DNA of 64,000 bases from Clostridium bowmanii. GTDB lineage: Bacteria; Bacillota; Clostridia; Clostridiales; Clostridiaceae. The translations under genes were made by a program, and so were the position numbers. This document shows, piece after piece, positions 43,150 through 52,503 of the stretch; within the stretch, counting starts at the first letter, position 1, and every line of letters starts with the position of its first letter. Below the pieces are notes generated by a model. The model was not told where the DNA came from, searched no databases, and saw only the letters and a list, made by a program, of their open reading frames with translations. The stretch is taken from assembly GCF_018861315.1 (NCBI RefSeq), contig NZ_JAHLDL010000019.1:1-64000 (forward strand). The letters are read 5' to 3'.

Positions 43150-45212
43150 TATAGAGTCACAACTCCTTCAGTTTTGATCTCAACTTCATTTGGTATCTCA
43201 TTTAGAGAAAGCACAGAAATACTTGGAAATACCATTTCAATAAGTCTTCTAAAGGCTGGCCTTATCTTAGGCGATACTAGTATTACTGGTTGATTATTGT
43301 GAAAATAAATTGTATTGATATTTTCCTTAATAGAATTTAGTATTTTACCTGTGGTCTCAGGATCTACTGCTGGAAAAGAGCCCTGAATTGATTTTTGAAT
43401 ATTACTTGCCACAATATTTTCAACTTCAGGTGCGAGAGTTATAATTGTTATACTTCCATTGTCATCAATTAGCCCATTACAAATACTTCTTCCAAGTGAA
43501 AAACGTACATACTCTGTTAGTACTTCTATATCCTTGGTTATTCTAGAATTATCAGCTAAGGACTCTAGGATTGTAACCATATCTTTTATAGCTACTTTTT
43601 CCTTTAACAAACTTTGAAGCACCTTTTGCACTTCACCAATAGTCATAAGATCTGGTATTAATTCTTCAACTACAGTATTATATTTTTCTTTAACAGAATC
43701 AATTAATAATTTTGTTTCCTGCCTACCTAGAAGTTCGAAGGCATGGGTTTTAATGGTTTCTGTTAAGTGGGTTACCATTACAGTCGTTGGATCTACTACA
43801 GTAAGCCCCTTTATTTCTGCATCTTCTCTTTGATCATTATTTATCCAAACTGCAGGCAGTCCAAAGGTTGGTTCAATAGTATTAATACCCTGTATATTAA
43901 CGTCTTCAGAACTTGGGTCAATACAAAGTAGCATGCTTGGCATTAAACTACCTTTAATTATTACAGTACCCCTTATCTTAACTACGTATTCATTTGTTTT
44001 AAGTTGCAAATTATCTTTAATTCTAATAGGTTGAACAACAATTCCCATTTCTAATGCACATTGCCTTCTTACTGAGGCAATTCTTTGAAGTAGATCTCCT
44101 CCAGTAGCTTCGTCTGCCAGTGGTATTAGTCCATATCCTATCTCTATTTCCATAGGCTCCACAGAGATCAAATTCATAACATTTTCCGGTTCGCGACTTT
44201 CAGTATCAATATTTTCCTGTTCTTCATTTTCTATTTTTATAATCTTTTGGTCTTTTTCGTCCTTATGTAAAAAATATGCACTGGTTGCCGTACCAACAGC
44301 AAGAATTATGAAAACAAATGTAGGCATACCTGGTATTGCAGCTAAAACAAGTAGCACCACTGAAGTTATGGCAATAACCTTTGGAAATGCAAAAAGCTGT
44401 GATGTTACTTGAGTTCCTAAATTTGTTGTACTACCGGATCTAGTAACTAGAATACCAGAAGCAACTGATATTAAAAGTGCTGGAATTTGGCTTACAAGAC
44501 CATCCCCTACGGTAAGGCGCACATACGTGGTTGCAGCTGTTGCGATTGGCATACCAAGCATTACTACACCTATAACTATTCCACCAAAAATATTAATTAT
44601 TGTAATAATTATACCAGCTATTGCATCTCCCTTTACAAATTTGGAAGCTCCGTCCATAGCCCCGAAAAAGCTGGCTTCATCCTGAAGCTTTGTTCTTCGC
44701 TCTCTTGCTTGTTCTTCATTTATAACCCCAGCATTCAAATCAGCATCAATGCTCATCTGCTTGCCGGGCATAGCATCCAGTGTAAATCTAGCAGAAACTT
44801 CAGAAACTCTACCAGCACCGGCTGTAATAACTATAAACTGTATAACTATTATTATTAAGAAAATAATTATTCCAACAACATAATTACCTCCAACAACAAA
44901 CTCACCAAAAGCCTCAATTATGTCACCTGCATAAGCTTCTGTTAGTACTAGCCTGGTAGATGAAATATTAAGTGCTAATCTTAAAAGAGTTGTAATCAGC
45001 AATAATGTTGGAAAAACTGAAAATTGCAAAACTTCTGTTGTAAACATGGTTAGTAGTAAAATTATAACTGCTAGTGTAATATTAACAGCAATTATTACAT
45101 CAAGAAGCTTTGGTGGTAATGGAATAATAATCATTAAAACTATTCCTATTACACCAAATGCAACCAAAACATCTAGATTATTCTTAATTTTAAATCCTGT
45201 TTTTTCAGCCAC
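43149..45212 (-). CDS. flhA: Flagellar export gate protein FlhA
   Basis: 687 residues. Eight membrane helices (about 15-320) with the FHIPEP-family block FVVGGNYVVGIIIF and RVSEVSARFTLDAMPGKQMS; then a linker and a large cytosolic domain (from about 345) that binds chaperone-substrate complexes. FlhA forms the nonameric ring of the flagellar type III export gate. GTG start with GGAGG 6 bases upstream. It lies 18 bases after fliR-flhB. Confidence 0.96.
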   Translation of the reverse strand: MAEKTGFKIKNNLDVLVAFGVIGIVLMIIIPLPPKLLDVIIAVNITLAVIILLLTMFTTEVLQFSVFPTLLLITTLLRLALNISSTRLVLTEAYAGDIIEAFGEFVVGGNYVVGIIIFLIIIVIQFIVITAGAGRVSEVSARFTLDAMPGKQMSIDADLNAGVINEEQARERRTKLQDEASFFGAMDGASKFVKGDAIAGIIITIINIFGGIVIGVVMLGMPIATAATTYVRLTVGDGLVSQIPALLISVASGILVTRSGSTTNLGTQVTSQLFAFPKVIAITSVVLLVLAAIPGMPTFVFIILAVGTATSAYFLHKDEKDQKIIKIENEEQENIDTESREPENVMNLISVEPMEIEIGYGLIPLADEATGGDLLQRIASVRRQCALEMGIVVQPIRIKDNLQLKTNEYVVKIRGTVIIKGSLMPSMLLCIDPSSEDVNIQGINTIEPTFGLPAVWINNDQREDAEIKGLTVVDPTTVMVTHLTETIKTHAFELLGRQETKLLIDSVKEKYNTVVEELIPDLMTIGEVQKVLQSLLKEKVAIKDMVTILESLADNSRITKDIEVLTEYVRFSLGRSICNGLIDDNGSITIITLAPEVENIVASNIQKSIQGSFPAVDPETTGKILNSIKENINTIYFHNNQPVILVSPKIRPAFRRLIEMVFPSISVLSLNEIPNEVEIKTEGVVTL

Positions 45213-45230
45213 AATTACCCTCCATTACTT

Positions 45231-47063
45231 TCATTTCTTTAATTTATATACCAATGCCAATATCTCTGCCACCGCTTGATACATATCAGCTGGGATTTCA
45301 GAGCCTACATCTAACTCCTTATATATTAACCTAGCTAGCGGTTTATTTTCAATTATTGGAATATCATTTTCACTTGCAATCTCTTTTATTTTTATAGCCA
45401 CATTATCTGCACCTTTTGCTACAACTATAGGTGCACCATCCCCTCCCTGCTCATATTTAATAGCAATAGCTAGATGAGTTGGATTAGTGATGACCACAGT
45501 GGCATCAGGTACCGCTTGCATCATTCTACTTGATGCCATTTCTCTTTGCTTTTGCCTAATTTTCGACTTAATCTGAGGGTCTCCCTCTTGTTGTTTATAT
45601 TCTTCTTTAATTTCCTGCATACTCATTTTTAACTCTTTGTTATGTTTGTATTTTTGATAAGCAAAATCAATTACTGATATTATCAGCATAATCATGCTTA
45701 TTTTTAAAAATATATCTATTACCAGCTCCCCAAAAACACCTAAAATAGCTTCTATTTTAAGACTTCCATAATTCATTATTTGCATATAATTATTATTAAT
45801 AAAATTATAAGCTACAATTCCGATTGTGGTTACTATAGCTAAGTTCTTCAATAAATCCACCACGGACCTCATAGAAAAAATTTTCTTAAAGCCACTTATA
45901 ATACTTAATTTTTTAAGATCAGGTTTAAGTGGTTCACCTGTTAATATAAAACCAGATTGCATTAAGCTAGCAACAACACCCATTATCATTATGGGCACCA
46001 TAATTGGTAAAACAAGAAGTCCAAATTTCACTGTAGATAAAAGGAGCAGACTTCTAAACGTATATTCATTTACACTGAGAGTTAAATAGTTGTTTAAAAA
46101 AACACTTAATGTGCCTTTTAAAGTGTCTAACAAATATGAACCCAAGGTAATAAGCAAAAATGTTGTGGTTAAAAGTGTGATAGTAGAAGATAATTCTTTA
46201 CTTTTTGCTACTTGACCCTTTTTCTTTGCATCACTTTTCTTTTTTGGAGTAGCATCTTCAGTTTTTTCACCACTATCCGATGATATAATAATGAGTAATG
46301 GTATCACCTTATAAAAAGCTTTGATTATATCTGGAATAGTATAAAAAGAATTCACTATTAACTTTAAAGCAGCTGGAAGCACTAGTGCAAAGCAACTGAG
46401 TCCCACTAGTATTTTTATTGGCATACCTAAAATCATAACATTTAATTGTGGTACTGTTCTTGATATTAAACCAAGACACAAATCTGTTATGATAATTATT
46501 AAAATAATAGGTATTGCTATTTTTAATGCCAGTGTGAAAAATTGAATAAATATTTTCACCATCATCATAGATGTTGCTTGTGATAGTATAAACTTACCAA
46601 GCTTTACAGAGTTGAAAGAATCAATGACAGCCCTAATTAACATATGATGGCCATCTACAACAAAAAACATTACCATACTTACCCAGTAAAGTAATCTTCC
46701 AAGCAGTGTAACATTCTCATTAGATACGGGATCAAAGAGGCTCATCATGGAAAACCCAACTTGGAAATCCATAAGCTGCCCAGCCATCTGTGCTGAGAAA
46801 AAACAAAATTTTGTAATGTACCCTAAGGCTAGTCCAGTGATAACCTCATCTAAACAAAACTTAATAAGAGCTGCGTTACTAGTAATTGCGCTTACACTTT
46901 CATAATTAACACCTGGCAGAATTAAAAAAGTAAAAACAACACAAAATCCAACCTTTGCTGTGGGAGGAGTCCCCTTAGGAAAGAAAATTGGCACACTCAT
47001 AAATAATGCTGATATTCTCAGCAGCACCATTATAAAGCCTAAATAATAAGCTGTATTAATCAA
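45231..47063 (-). CDS. fliR-flhB: FliR-FlhB fusion, flagellar export gate
   Basis: 610 residues. The first ~265 are FliR (INTAYYLGFIMVLLRISALF, PTAKVGFCVVFTFLILPGV) and the rest FlhB (from SDSGEKTEDATPKKKSDAKK), joined without stop. The FlhB autocleavage site NPTH is at about 525 (VVITNPTHLAIAIKYE), so the substrate-specificity switch should work. Natural FliR-FlhB fusions are known in clostridia. The start is TTG with GGTGGAG 5 bases upstream. The membrane arrangement is consistent with FliR helices followed by four FlhB helices and a cytosolic tail. Confidence 0.95.
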   Translation of the reverse strand: MINTAYYLGFIMVLLRISALFMSVPIFFPKGTPPTAKVGFCVVFTFLILPGVNYESVSAITSNAALIKFCLDEVITGLALGYITKFCFFSAQMAGQLMDFQVGFSMMSLFDPVSNENVTLLGRLLYWVSMVMFFVVDGHHMLIRAVIDSFNSVKLGKFILSQATSMMMVKIFIQFFTLALKIAIPIILIIIITDLCLGLISRTVPQLNVMILGMPIKILVGLSCFALVLPAALKLIVNSFYTIPDIIKAFYKVIPLLIIISSDSGEKTEDATPKKKSDAKKKGQVAKSKELSSTITLLTTTFLLITLGSYLLDTLKGTLSVFLNNYLTLSVNEYTFRSLLLLSTVKFGLLVLPIMVPIMIMGVVASLMQSGFILTGEPLKPDLKKLSIISGFKKIFSMRSVVDLLKNLAIVTTIGIVAYNFINNNYMQIMNYGSLKIEAILGVFGELVIDIFLKISMIMLIISVIDFAYQKYKHNKELKMSMQEIKEEYKQQEGDPQIKSKIRQKQREMASSRMMQAVPDATVVITNPTHLAIAIKYEQGGDGAPIVVAKGADNVAIKIKEIASENDIPIIENKPLARLIYKELDVGSEIPADMYQAVAEILALVYKLKK

Positions 47064-47074
47064 ATTAACTCCAC

Positions 47075-47344
47075 CTAACCTCCCATATTGGCAATAAGTT
47101 CAAAAATTCTAGTTGTAAAATCAACTAAAATGTGAAGCATCCAGCTTCCCATTAGTAAGCCCATTAGTGCTGCTGCAAGTAACTTTGGAACAAATGTTAA
47201 TGTTTGCTCCTGTATTTGAGTAGTAGCTTGAAATATACTTATTAGTAGCCCTACCACTGTAGCTGTAAGTAGTATGGGAGCCGATACCATTATTGCCGTT
47301 TGAATAGCATCTTTTATTACAGATAATACAATATCTTCGGTCAT
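47075..47344 (-). CDS. fliQ: Flagellar export protein FliQ
   Basis: 89 residues with two membrane helices (about 16-38 and 51-75). It has the family hallmarks MVSAPILLTATVVGLLISIF and QATTQIQEQTLTFVPK. FliQ is part of the FliPQR export channel. It lies 11 bases before fliR-flhB in the conserved order fliP-fliQ-fliR. Confidence 0.95.
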   Translation of the reverse strand: MTEDIVLSVIKDAIQTAIMVSAPILLTATVVGLLISIFQATTQIQEQTLTFVPKLLAAALMGLLMGSWMLHILVDFTTRIFELIANMGG

Positions 47345-47354
47345 TTAATTCACC

Positions 47355-48185
47355 TCAACTAAAACTCATAATAAGTGACTTTACCAATAGATTCCAACCA
47401 TCCACCATAATAAATAACAATAATTTAAATGGCAGTGAAATCATAACTGGTGGCAGCATCATCATTCCCATAGCCATAAGAATACTACCCGTAACAATAT
47501 CTATTATAATAAAAGGTATAAATAATAAAAATCCCATTTCAAAAGCTCTCCTTAATTCACTTATCATAAAAGAAGGAACCACTGCATATAAAGGTACTTT
47601 ATCATAGGAAAGTTTAGGCTTTCCATTAGTCATTACTACCTTACCTTTTGCATCAACTTCATTTTTAACTGTATCTTCTAATTTGCCCACTTCTAAAAAA
47701 AGTTTTAGGTCCTTAGCTCTGGTCTGTTTTAACATAAAATCCCTCAGGGGCTTAGAACCTTTATCAAAGGCTACGGATTGAGTTATTGTACTATTCAAGT
47801 ATGGAGTTATGGCATCATTATTTATTTTCGTAAATGTTGGGGCCATGGTAAAAAAAGTTAAAAATAGTGCAAGTCCAAGTAAAACCTCTTTAGGTATTGC
47901 TTGTTGAACACCAATTGCGCTTTTGAATAGTGATAGAACTATAATTATTCTTACAAAACTTGTAGTCATTATAATAAATGAAGGAAGTAATGTAAGTATA
48001 GTAAGCACAACAAGCAACTTAATATTATCCACATAATCAGCAGGAGTAGTTGCTTTATCAATTGAAAGATTAATTTTAGGTATTGGTAGTGTTTGCGGAA
48101 CCGCATTTACAACTTTTATAGATACAATTCCCATTACCAACATAATCAAAGCAAAAATAAGCAAATTTTTATTCTTTCTTTTCAT
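47355..48185 (-). CDS. fliP: Flagellar export protein FliP
   Basis: 276 residues from ATG 48183-48185, with AAGGGTG 6 bases upstream. A longer frame begins at a GTG inside that ribosome site. An N-terminal signal-like hydrophobic segment (LLIFALIMLVMGI), a domain with TSFVRIIIVLSLF and AIGVQQAIPKEVLLGLALFL, and the C-terminal family motif GFLLFIPFIIIDIVTGSIL. FliP forms the core of the export gate pore. It overlaps the end of fliO, so translation is coupled. Confidence 0.95.
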   Translation of the reverse strand: MKRKNKNLLIFALIMLVMGIVSIKVVNAVPQTLPIPKINLSIDKATTPADYVDNIKLLVVLTILTLLPSFIIMTTSFVRIIIVLSLFKSAIGVQQAIPKEVLLGLALFLTFFTMAPTFTKINNDAITPYLNSTITQSVAFDKGSKPLRDFMLKQTRAKDLKLFLEVGKLEDTVKNEVDAKGKVVMTNGKPKLSYDKVPLYAVVPSFMISELRRAFEMGFLLFIPFIIIDIVTGSILMAMGMMMLPPVMISLPFKLLLFIMVDGWNLLVKSLIMSFS

Positions 48186-48573
48186 CTTTAGCACCCTTTT
48201 TCATAATGCGTTTTTTGAATGTATCCGCAAGTTCACTGTTAATAATATGTTTTTTGAATAGCTCTTTCATATCTTCATATTGCGGTATCTCCTTAATACT
48301 TTCAATACTGCTAATTTCTTCTTTAGGTAATTCAAATAAAATATTAATTCCCTTTAAACTGGAAGAAATGGCATACGCTTTTTCACCGATTTTTACAACT
48401 ATAATACTATTTTCTTTAGATAGCGCTATCCTATCTAGAACTTTCATATATCTGCCATTTTGTAATTTTTGAAGCTTATTTCCACCATACTTTAAGGATA
48501 AATATAATAAAAGTAATATAAATGGTAAAAATATTATAATTTTAAAAAGTAGTGTCCAGAAATCTAAGTCCAT
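48169..48573 (-). CDS. fliO: Flagellar biosynthesis protein FliO (FliZ in Bacillus)
   Basis: 134 residues. One membrane helix (about 10-28), then a small basic cytosolic domain (YMKVLDRIALSKENSIIVVK, typical of FliO: LDRxxL followed by KxxxVVxxxxK). FliO helps FliP oligomerise. It lies 11 bases after fliL and overlaps fliP. Sequence conservation in this family is low, so the call leans on position and topology as well as the motif. Confidence 0.88.
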   Translation of the reverse strand: MDLDFWTLLFKIIIFLPFILLLLYLSLKYGGNKLQKLQNGRYMKVLDRIALSKENSIIVVKIGEKAYAISSSLKGINILFELPKEEISSIESIKEIPQYEDMKELFKKHIINSELADTFKKRIMKKGAKDEKKE

Positions 48574-48584
48574 TACATTACCAC

Positions 48585-49043
48585 CTACTGTACTAATATT
48601 TCATTAAAATATATGTGAGATATTTTGCCTTTTGTTAAAGTTGGATTAACTTTAGAAATTAACTCATTCTTTATAACATCAATGCCTGTTCCACTAAAAT
48701 CTGTAGTTTTTTTTGCTCTAAGAGTTGCAATGACTGCATCTCTAATAATTGGCTTTTTTGTATCCAATTCTGCAGTTAAATCTGCATTCTCCTCATATCC
48801 TATAAAAACAGTAACCTTTAAATAACGCCTTCCATCTTCATCTGTTAGATTTACTAAGAATTCATCTAAAGAATAAGTTACCTCATTACTTTCCACAGCT
48901 TTGGTCGAAGTAGCCGTTGTACCCGCAGCCTTTTTCCCAAAGAAATACATACCACCAAAGGCTGCACCGCCAACTACAATTAATACTAATAGAAGTATAA
49001 TGACTATTTTAGAACCTTTTCCACCTTTTGTTTTCTCACTCAT
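48585..49043 (-). CDS. fliL: Flagellar basal body-associated protein FliL
   Basis: 152 residues. A short basic start (MSEKTKGGKGSK), one membrane helix (about 12-31), and a periplasm-side domain with LDEFLVNLTDEDGRRYLKV (about 56-74), the FliL family signature. FliL surrounds the stator and supports motor torque. Its ATG overlaps the motB stop by 4 bases (ATGA), so motA-motB-fliL are coupled. Confidence 0.93.
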   Translation of the reverse strand: MSEKTKGGKGSKIVIILLLVLIVVGGAAFGGMYFFGKKAAGTTATSTKAVESNEVTYSLDEFLVNLTDEDGRRYLKVTVFIGYEENADLTAELDTKKPIIRDAVIATLRAKKTTDFSGTGIDVIKNELISKVNPTLTKGKISHIYFNEILVQ

Positions 49044-49774
49044 TTTTTAACAGCCTCCTTATCACTTGCAACGATTAAAATATTTACTCTCCTATTTAAT
49101 GCTCTGTTAGTTTCGTTATTGTTAGGTGCAATAGGTTGGTATTCACCGCAAGCCACTGATGTAAATCGTCTTGGAAGCTTCTGCCCCTTAATATTTACAA
49201 AATATTCAAGTACTTTTAAAGCTCTAGCAGAAGATAATTGCCAATTATTTGTGTATTCAAAATTATTAATGGGCATATTATCTGTATGTCCCTCTATTAC
49301 AACTTCATTAGGCAGAGTAGCTACTAGGGCATTTATTGAATCTAACACTGGTTTACTCTTATTTATAATTTCTGCTTTTCCACTTTGGAATAGAATATTT
49401 GCTTTGAGTTGAATGATAACTCCCCTACTATCAGATTTTATCACTACTGTGTTTTCTAGTTTTTTCGTTTTTATGAAACTTTGGACCTTTTGGTACACAT
49501 CCTCAGAACTATTACTAGGTGTTGTAGTTGGTACAGGTTCTCCAACTAATGGAACTTCTCCACTTTTTACGTTAAAATCTAAAATACTAGTTCCAGTTTC
49601 GCCTGTGAGTACTGATTGAAGAGAAGATGCAATTTGTTTAAACTTTGCTGCATCAACTGTGGAAAAAGAATATAATAAAACAAAAAAAGTAAGAAGAAGT
49701 GTCATTGTATCGCAAAACGTAGCCATCCAGGCATCTGTTCGCATTTCTTCTCCACCATTTTTTTTCCTAGACAT
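49040..49774 (-). CDS. motB: Flagellar motor stator protein MotB
   Basis: 244 residues. The stator helix has D22 in WMATFCDTMTLLLTF, the likely proton- or sodium-binding aspartate. The C-terminal OmpA-like peptidoglycan-binding domain has VVIEGHTDNMPIN (about 163-175) and NRALNRRVNILI. With MotA it converts ion flow into torque. It overlaps motA by 8 bases. Which ion is used cannot be read from the sequence with certainty. Confidence 0.95.
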   Translation of the reverse strand: MSRKKNGGEEMRTDAWMATFCDTMTLLLTFFVLLYSFSTVDAAKFKQIASSLQSVLTGETGTSILDFNVKSGEVPLVGEPVPTTTPSNSSEDVYQKVQSFIKTKKLENTVVIKSDSRGVIIQLKANILFQSGKAEIINKSKPVLDSINALVATLPNEVVIEGHTDNMPINNFEYTNNWQLSSARALKVLEYFVNIKGQKLPRRFTSVACGEYQPIAPNNNETNRALNRRVNILIVASDKEAVKK

Positions 49775-50579
49775 TATCTGTCACCCCAGCTTTTTCAGCT
49801 TCATCTGCAAGATATTTAGCTCTGTCCACAGGTGATAAATAAGAGGTCAATTTTTCTTCAACAATTCTTGGATTTACTCCAGATTGAATTGCAAGGATTC
49901 CTTCTAGCATCATTTCACGATTATTTGTCTCAATACTAGATTTATAATTTAAATTCTGTGCCATAGGCACTAATATTAAGTTTGCTAGTAAAGCTCCATA
50001 AAAGGTAGTTATTAATGCTTTTCCCATACCAGAAGCTAGTGCCGAAGAGTCACTTAAATTTGCTAGCATTTGTATAAGTCCTATCAATGTACCAAGCATA
50101 CCAAAGGCTGGTGCATAAGCTGCCCAAGCTTTTAACATGTTTGCTCCATCATTATGACGTCTTTCCATCTCTCCTATTTCAAGTTCCATAATTTCCTTTA
50201 TTGTTTCGGGCTCTAAGCCATCTACAACCATTTGAAGTCCTTTTTTAAGAAATTCATTTGTGAGTTGTGCCATCTCATCCTCAAGAGATAAAAGGCCCTC
50301 TCTTCTTGCTTTTTTAGACAGTGCTGTAAAACTATTAATAATCTCTGAACTAGAAGATGTACTTTCTTTAAAAGATTGTACAATAACCTTAAGCACTTTT
50401 TTCATAGCCGCAACAGGGTAAGCTATAAGTAGTGCAGCAAAGGAACCCCCTACTGTAATTGCTATTGACGCAGGGTCATAAAATACTAATAAACTAGTTC
50501 CACCAGCTGACATCCCCCAAAACGTTAGCCCAAACCCTGTTACAATTCCAATAGTGGTTAAAAAATCATGTTTTTTCAT
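49767..50579 (-). CDS. motA: Flagellar motor stator protein MotA
   Basis: 270 residues with four membrane helices (about 9-26, 34-52, 155-172 and 184-208) and a cytosolic loop that contacts FliG. MotA motifs: LEIGEMERRHNDGANML, WAAYAPAFGMLGTLIGLIQM and GKALITTFYGALLANL. The stator is MotA5B2. It lies 11 bases after flbD, so the gene order flbD-motA-motB-fliL matches other Firmicutes. Confidence 0.95.
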   Translation of the reverse strand: MKKHDFLTTIGIVTGFGLTFWGMSAGGTSLLVFYDPASIAITVGGSFAALLIAYPVAAMKKVLKVIVQSFKESTSSSSEIINSFTALSKKARREGLLSLEDEMAQLTNEFLKKGLQMVVDGLEPETIKEIMELEIGEMERRHNDGANMLKAWAAYAPAFGMLGTLIGLIQMLANLSDSSALASGMGKALITTFYGALLANLILVPMAQNLNYKSSIETNNREMMLEGILAIQSGVNPRIVEEKLTSYLSPVDRAKYLADEAEKAGVTDNV

Positions 50580-50590
50580 CCCGATGCCTC

Positions 50591-50782
50591 CTATAGCTCC
50601 CCAGTGTAAATCTTTCTTTTATACTTTATTATTTTCTCAATTACTAAATCAGTGCTCTCAAGCACAATGTACCTTTTACCGTTTACTAAAGTTATTAAAG
50701 TTTCCGGCATTGTTTCCATTTTTTCTATTACCTCTGCATTTAAGATGAATTCCTCTTTATTTAAGCCTGTAAGTTTTATCAT
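50591..50782 (-). CDS. flbD: FlbD/SwrD family protein
   Basis: 63 residues: MIKLTGLNKEEFILNAEVIE then METMPETLITLVNGKRY, ending VIEKIIKYKRKIY. This is the small FlbD family in flagellar operons between flgE and motA; the Bacillus version SwrD raises torque for swarming. AGGAGGG lies right upstream of the ATG. It is separated from flgE by a hairpin (50885-50915). Confidence 0.92.
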   Translation of the reverse strand: MIKLTGLNKEEFILNAEVIEKMETMPETLITLVNGKRYIVLESTDLVIEKIIKYKRKIYTGEL

Positions 50783-50884
50783 GGGCCCTCCTAAAATTTA
50801 CGATTTATTATGTATTGATGGGAAATTATTCATTCAATATGTTGGTCTATTTTTTTAGAATAATGAAATTGAAAAGAATTTGGT

Positions 50885-50915
50885 AAGTCTCAAATATATA
50901 TGGTATTTGAGACTT
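50885..50915 (-). terminator. Hairpin inside the flagellar operon, between flgE and flbD
   Basis: aagtctcaaata (50885-50896) pairs with tatttgagactt (50904-50915), loop 7 bases. On the minus strand it is followed by ACCAAATTC, not a T tract. It begins 35 bases past the flgE stop and may be an attenuating or processing stem inside the operon, giving more hook protein than downstream products. Confidence 0.55.
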
Positions 50916-50949
50916 GCTACAAATTCACTTTAAAATATAATGATTTATA

Positions 50950-51927
50950 CTACCTCTTTAGACCTATTATTTCCTGTAATATTTCATCGCCTGTAGTTAT
51001 TGTCTTACCTGCTGCTTGGAAGGCTCTTGTTGTAACTATCATATCTGTAAATTGCTCAGCTAGATCTACATTTGACATTTCAAGCATTCCTGAAAGCATA
51101 TTGCCGTAAGCTTTGCTGTTATCAGCAGCATCTTTAATTCCTGATCTAACAACTGGTTCCCCTGAGTTAGAAGTTTGTGTGTATAAATTTTTACCACTCT
51201 TACTTAGCCCTGCTGGATTATTAAAGGATGCCATAGCAATCTGTCCAATTATAGCTACCTTTTCATTATCTAAAATGGCTTTAATAGTTCCATCTTTTTC
51301 TATAGAAAAAGATTTCACCTTCGCTGTCCCTACCTTATCAGGTATAGACAATGGTTTAAGTAAAATAGTATCTGCAACAGCAGCATCGTTTGCGCCAATA
51401 AATGATACGGTAGGGATACCCGTACTGTCATAGCTTGTTTGATTAGAGTAACCCATAACCCTAAACCCATCTGATGTTAATAAATGACCTTCATGATCTA
51501 GTGTTAAAGCTCCATCTCTTGTATATGATGAAGTTAATGTTTTAGTAACATCAGTCGAAGCAACCATATCATGGCCTGCAGTAACTGTTATCTCCCCAAT
51601 AATAGGTCCAGTAGCAACTATCAAATAACCTTCTCCATCCATAGCAACGTCTAGATTTCTAGATGTTGGCTGCATCATTCCTTGACCTACCATAGTATCT
51701 ATTCCCGCAACTTGTACTCCTAGTCCTACTTGCTTTGGGTTAACTCCACCTTGATTGGTTGCTGGTGCAGATGCATCAGACATACTTTGACTTACCATAT
51801 CTTGAAATCTAACTCTTGAACTTTTAAAAGCAGTAGTCCCAACGTTAGCTATGTTATTTCCTATAACATCTAATTTAACTTGATTTGCTTTCATAGCACT
51901 TACTCCAGCATATAATGATCTTAACAT
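50950..51927 (-). CDS. flgE: Flagellar hook protein FlgE
   Basis: 325 residues. N-terminal MLRSLYAGVSAMKANQVKLD and VIGNNIANVGTTAFK; middle motif RNLDVAMDGEGYLIV; C-terminal MLEMSNVDLAEQFTDMIVTT and RAFQAAGKTI. FlgE polymers form the hook. At 325 residues it is shorter than the E. coli protein (402), lacking most of the outer variable domain, which is usual for clostridia. The position after flgD and the TIGR02530 gene supports FlgE and not a rod protein. Confidence 0.92.
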   Translation of the reverse strand: MLRSLYAGVSAMKANQVKLDVIGNNIANVGTTAFKSSRVRFQDMVSQSMSDASAPATNQGGVNPKQVGLGVQVAGIDTMVGQGMMQPTSRNLDVAMDGEGYLIVATGPIIGEITVTAGHDMVASTDVTKTLTSSYTRDGALTLDHEGHLLTSDGFRVMGYSNQTSYDSTGIPTVSFIGANDAAVADTILLKPLSIPDKVGTAKVKSFSIEKDGTIKAILDNEKVAIIGQIAMASFNNPAGLSKSGKNLYTQTSNSGEPVVRSGIKDAADNSKAYGNMLSGMLEMSNVDLAEQFTDMIVTTRAFQAAGKTITTGDEILQEIIGLKR

Positions 51928-52042
51928 AATATTACCTCCATTTTTTTAGTTGAATTCCAATAGAGTTATAATGTAATTTTGATTTTTCTTATTCCCTTTG
52001 CTTCTGTATTTCCACAAAGTTAAGCCTCCTAAAAGGTCCAGC

Positions 52043-52465
52043 TTATATCATAACTACACTATCTATATTGGTTACTACACTTGCCTGGCTCTGATTTTTG
52101 TCTAAAGCGGTAATTACAGTTCTATTTTTAATACTTGTTATAAGAGCCATATCCTTATATAAGATTAAGGATTGTTTCGCACCTTTACTATCTGCCATAT
52201 TTATTCCTTCGTTAATTTTCTTCAAATCAGCATCATTAAAATTAATATTTCTACTATCTAGCCTTTGTGCTGCATGAGCAGATATTGTGAAACATTCTTC
52301 TTTTTTTATTTGTTTGTCCAAAATTTTATTAAATGTACTTTTTTCTTTGTTTAAAATATCTTCGTTTTTGTTAACTTTAGTATTTTTATTTTGGAGTCCT
52401 ACAGCTGAATACTCCGTAAAGTCCACCGTTGAATACAGTTTTCCATTTACCACTCTAAAAGACAT
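52043..52465 (-). CDS. TIGR02530 family flagellar operon protein
   Basis: 140 residues. The family is recognised by its core FTISAHAAQRLDSRNINFND, then KINEGINMADSKGAKQSLIL and the end part DMALITSIKNRTVITA. It occurs between flgD and flgE in Firmicutes flagellar operons and has no established function; the conserved His-Ala-x2-Arg motif is notable. It is soluble with no signal peptide. It lies 38 bases after flgD and 115 before flgE. Confidence 0.9.
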   Translation of the reverse strand: MSFRVVNGKLYSTVDFTEYSAVGLQNKNTKVNKNEDILNKEKSTFNKILDKQIKKEECFTISAHAAQRLDSRNINFNDADLKKINEGINMADSKGAKQSLILYKDMALITSIKNRTVITALDKNQSQASVVTNIDSVVMI

Positions 52466-52503
52466 ATCTTACCATCACCTTACTATCACAATTAATTGTT
52501 TAC

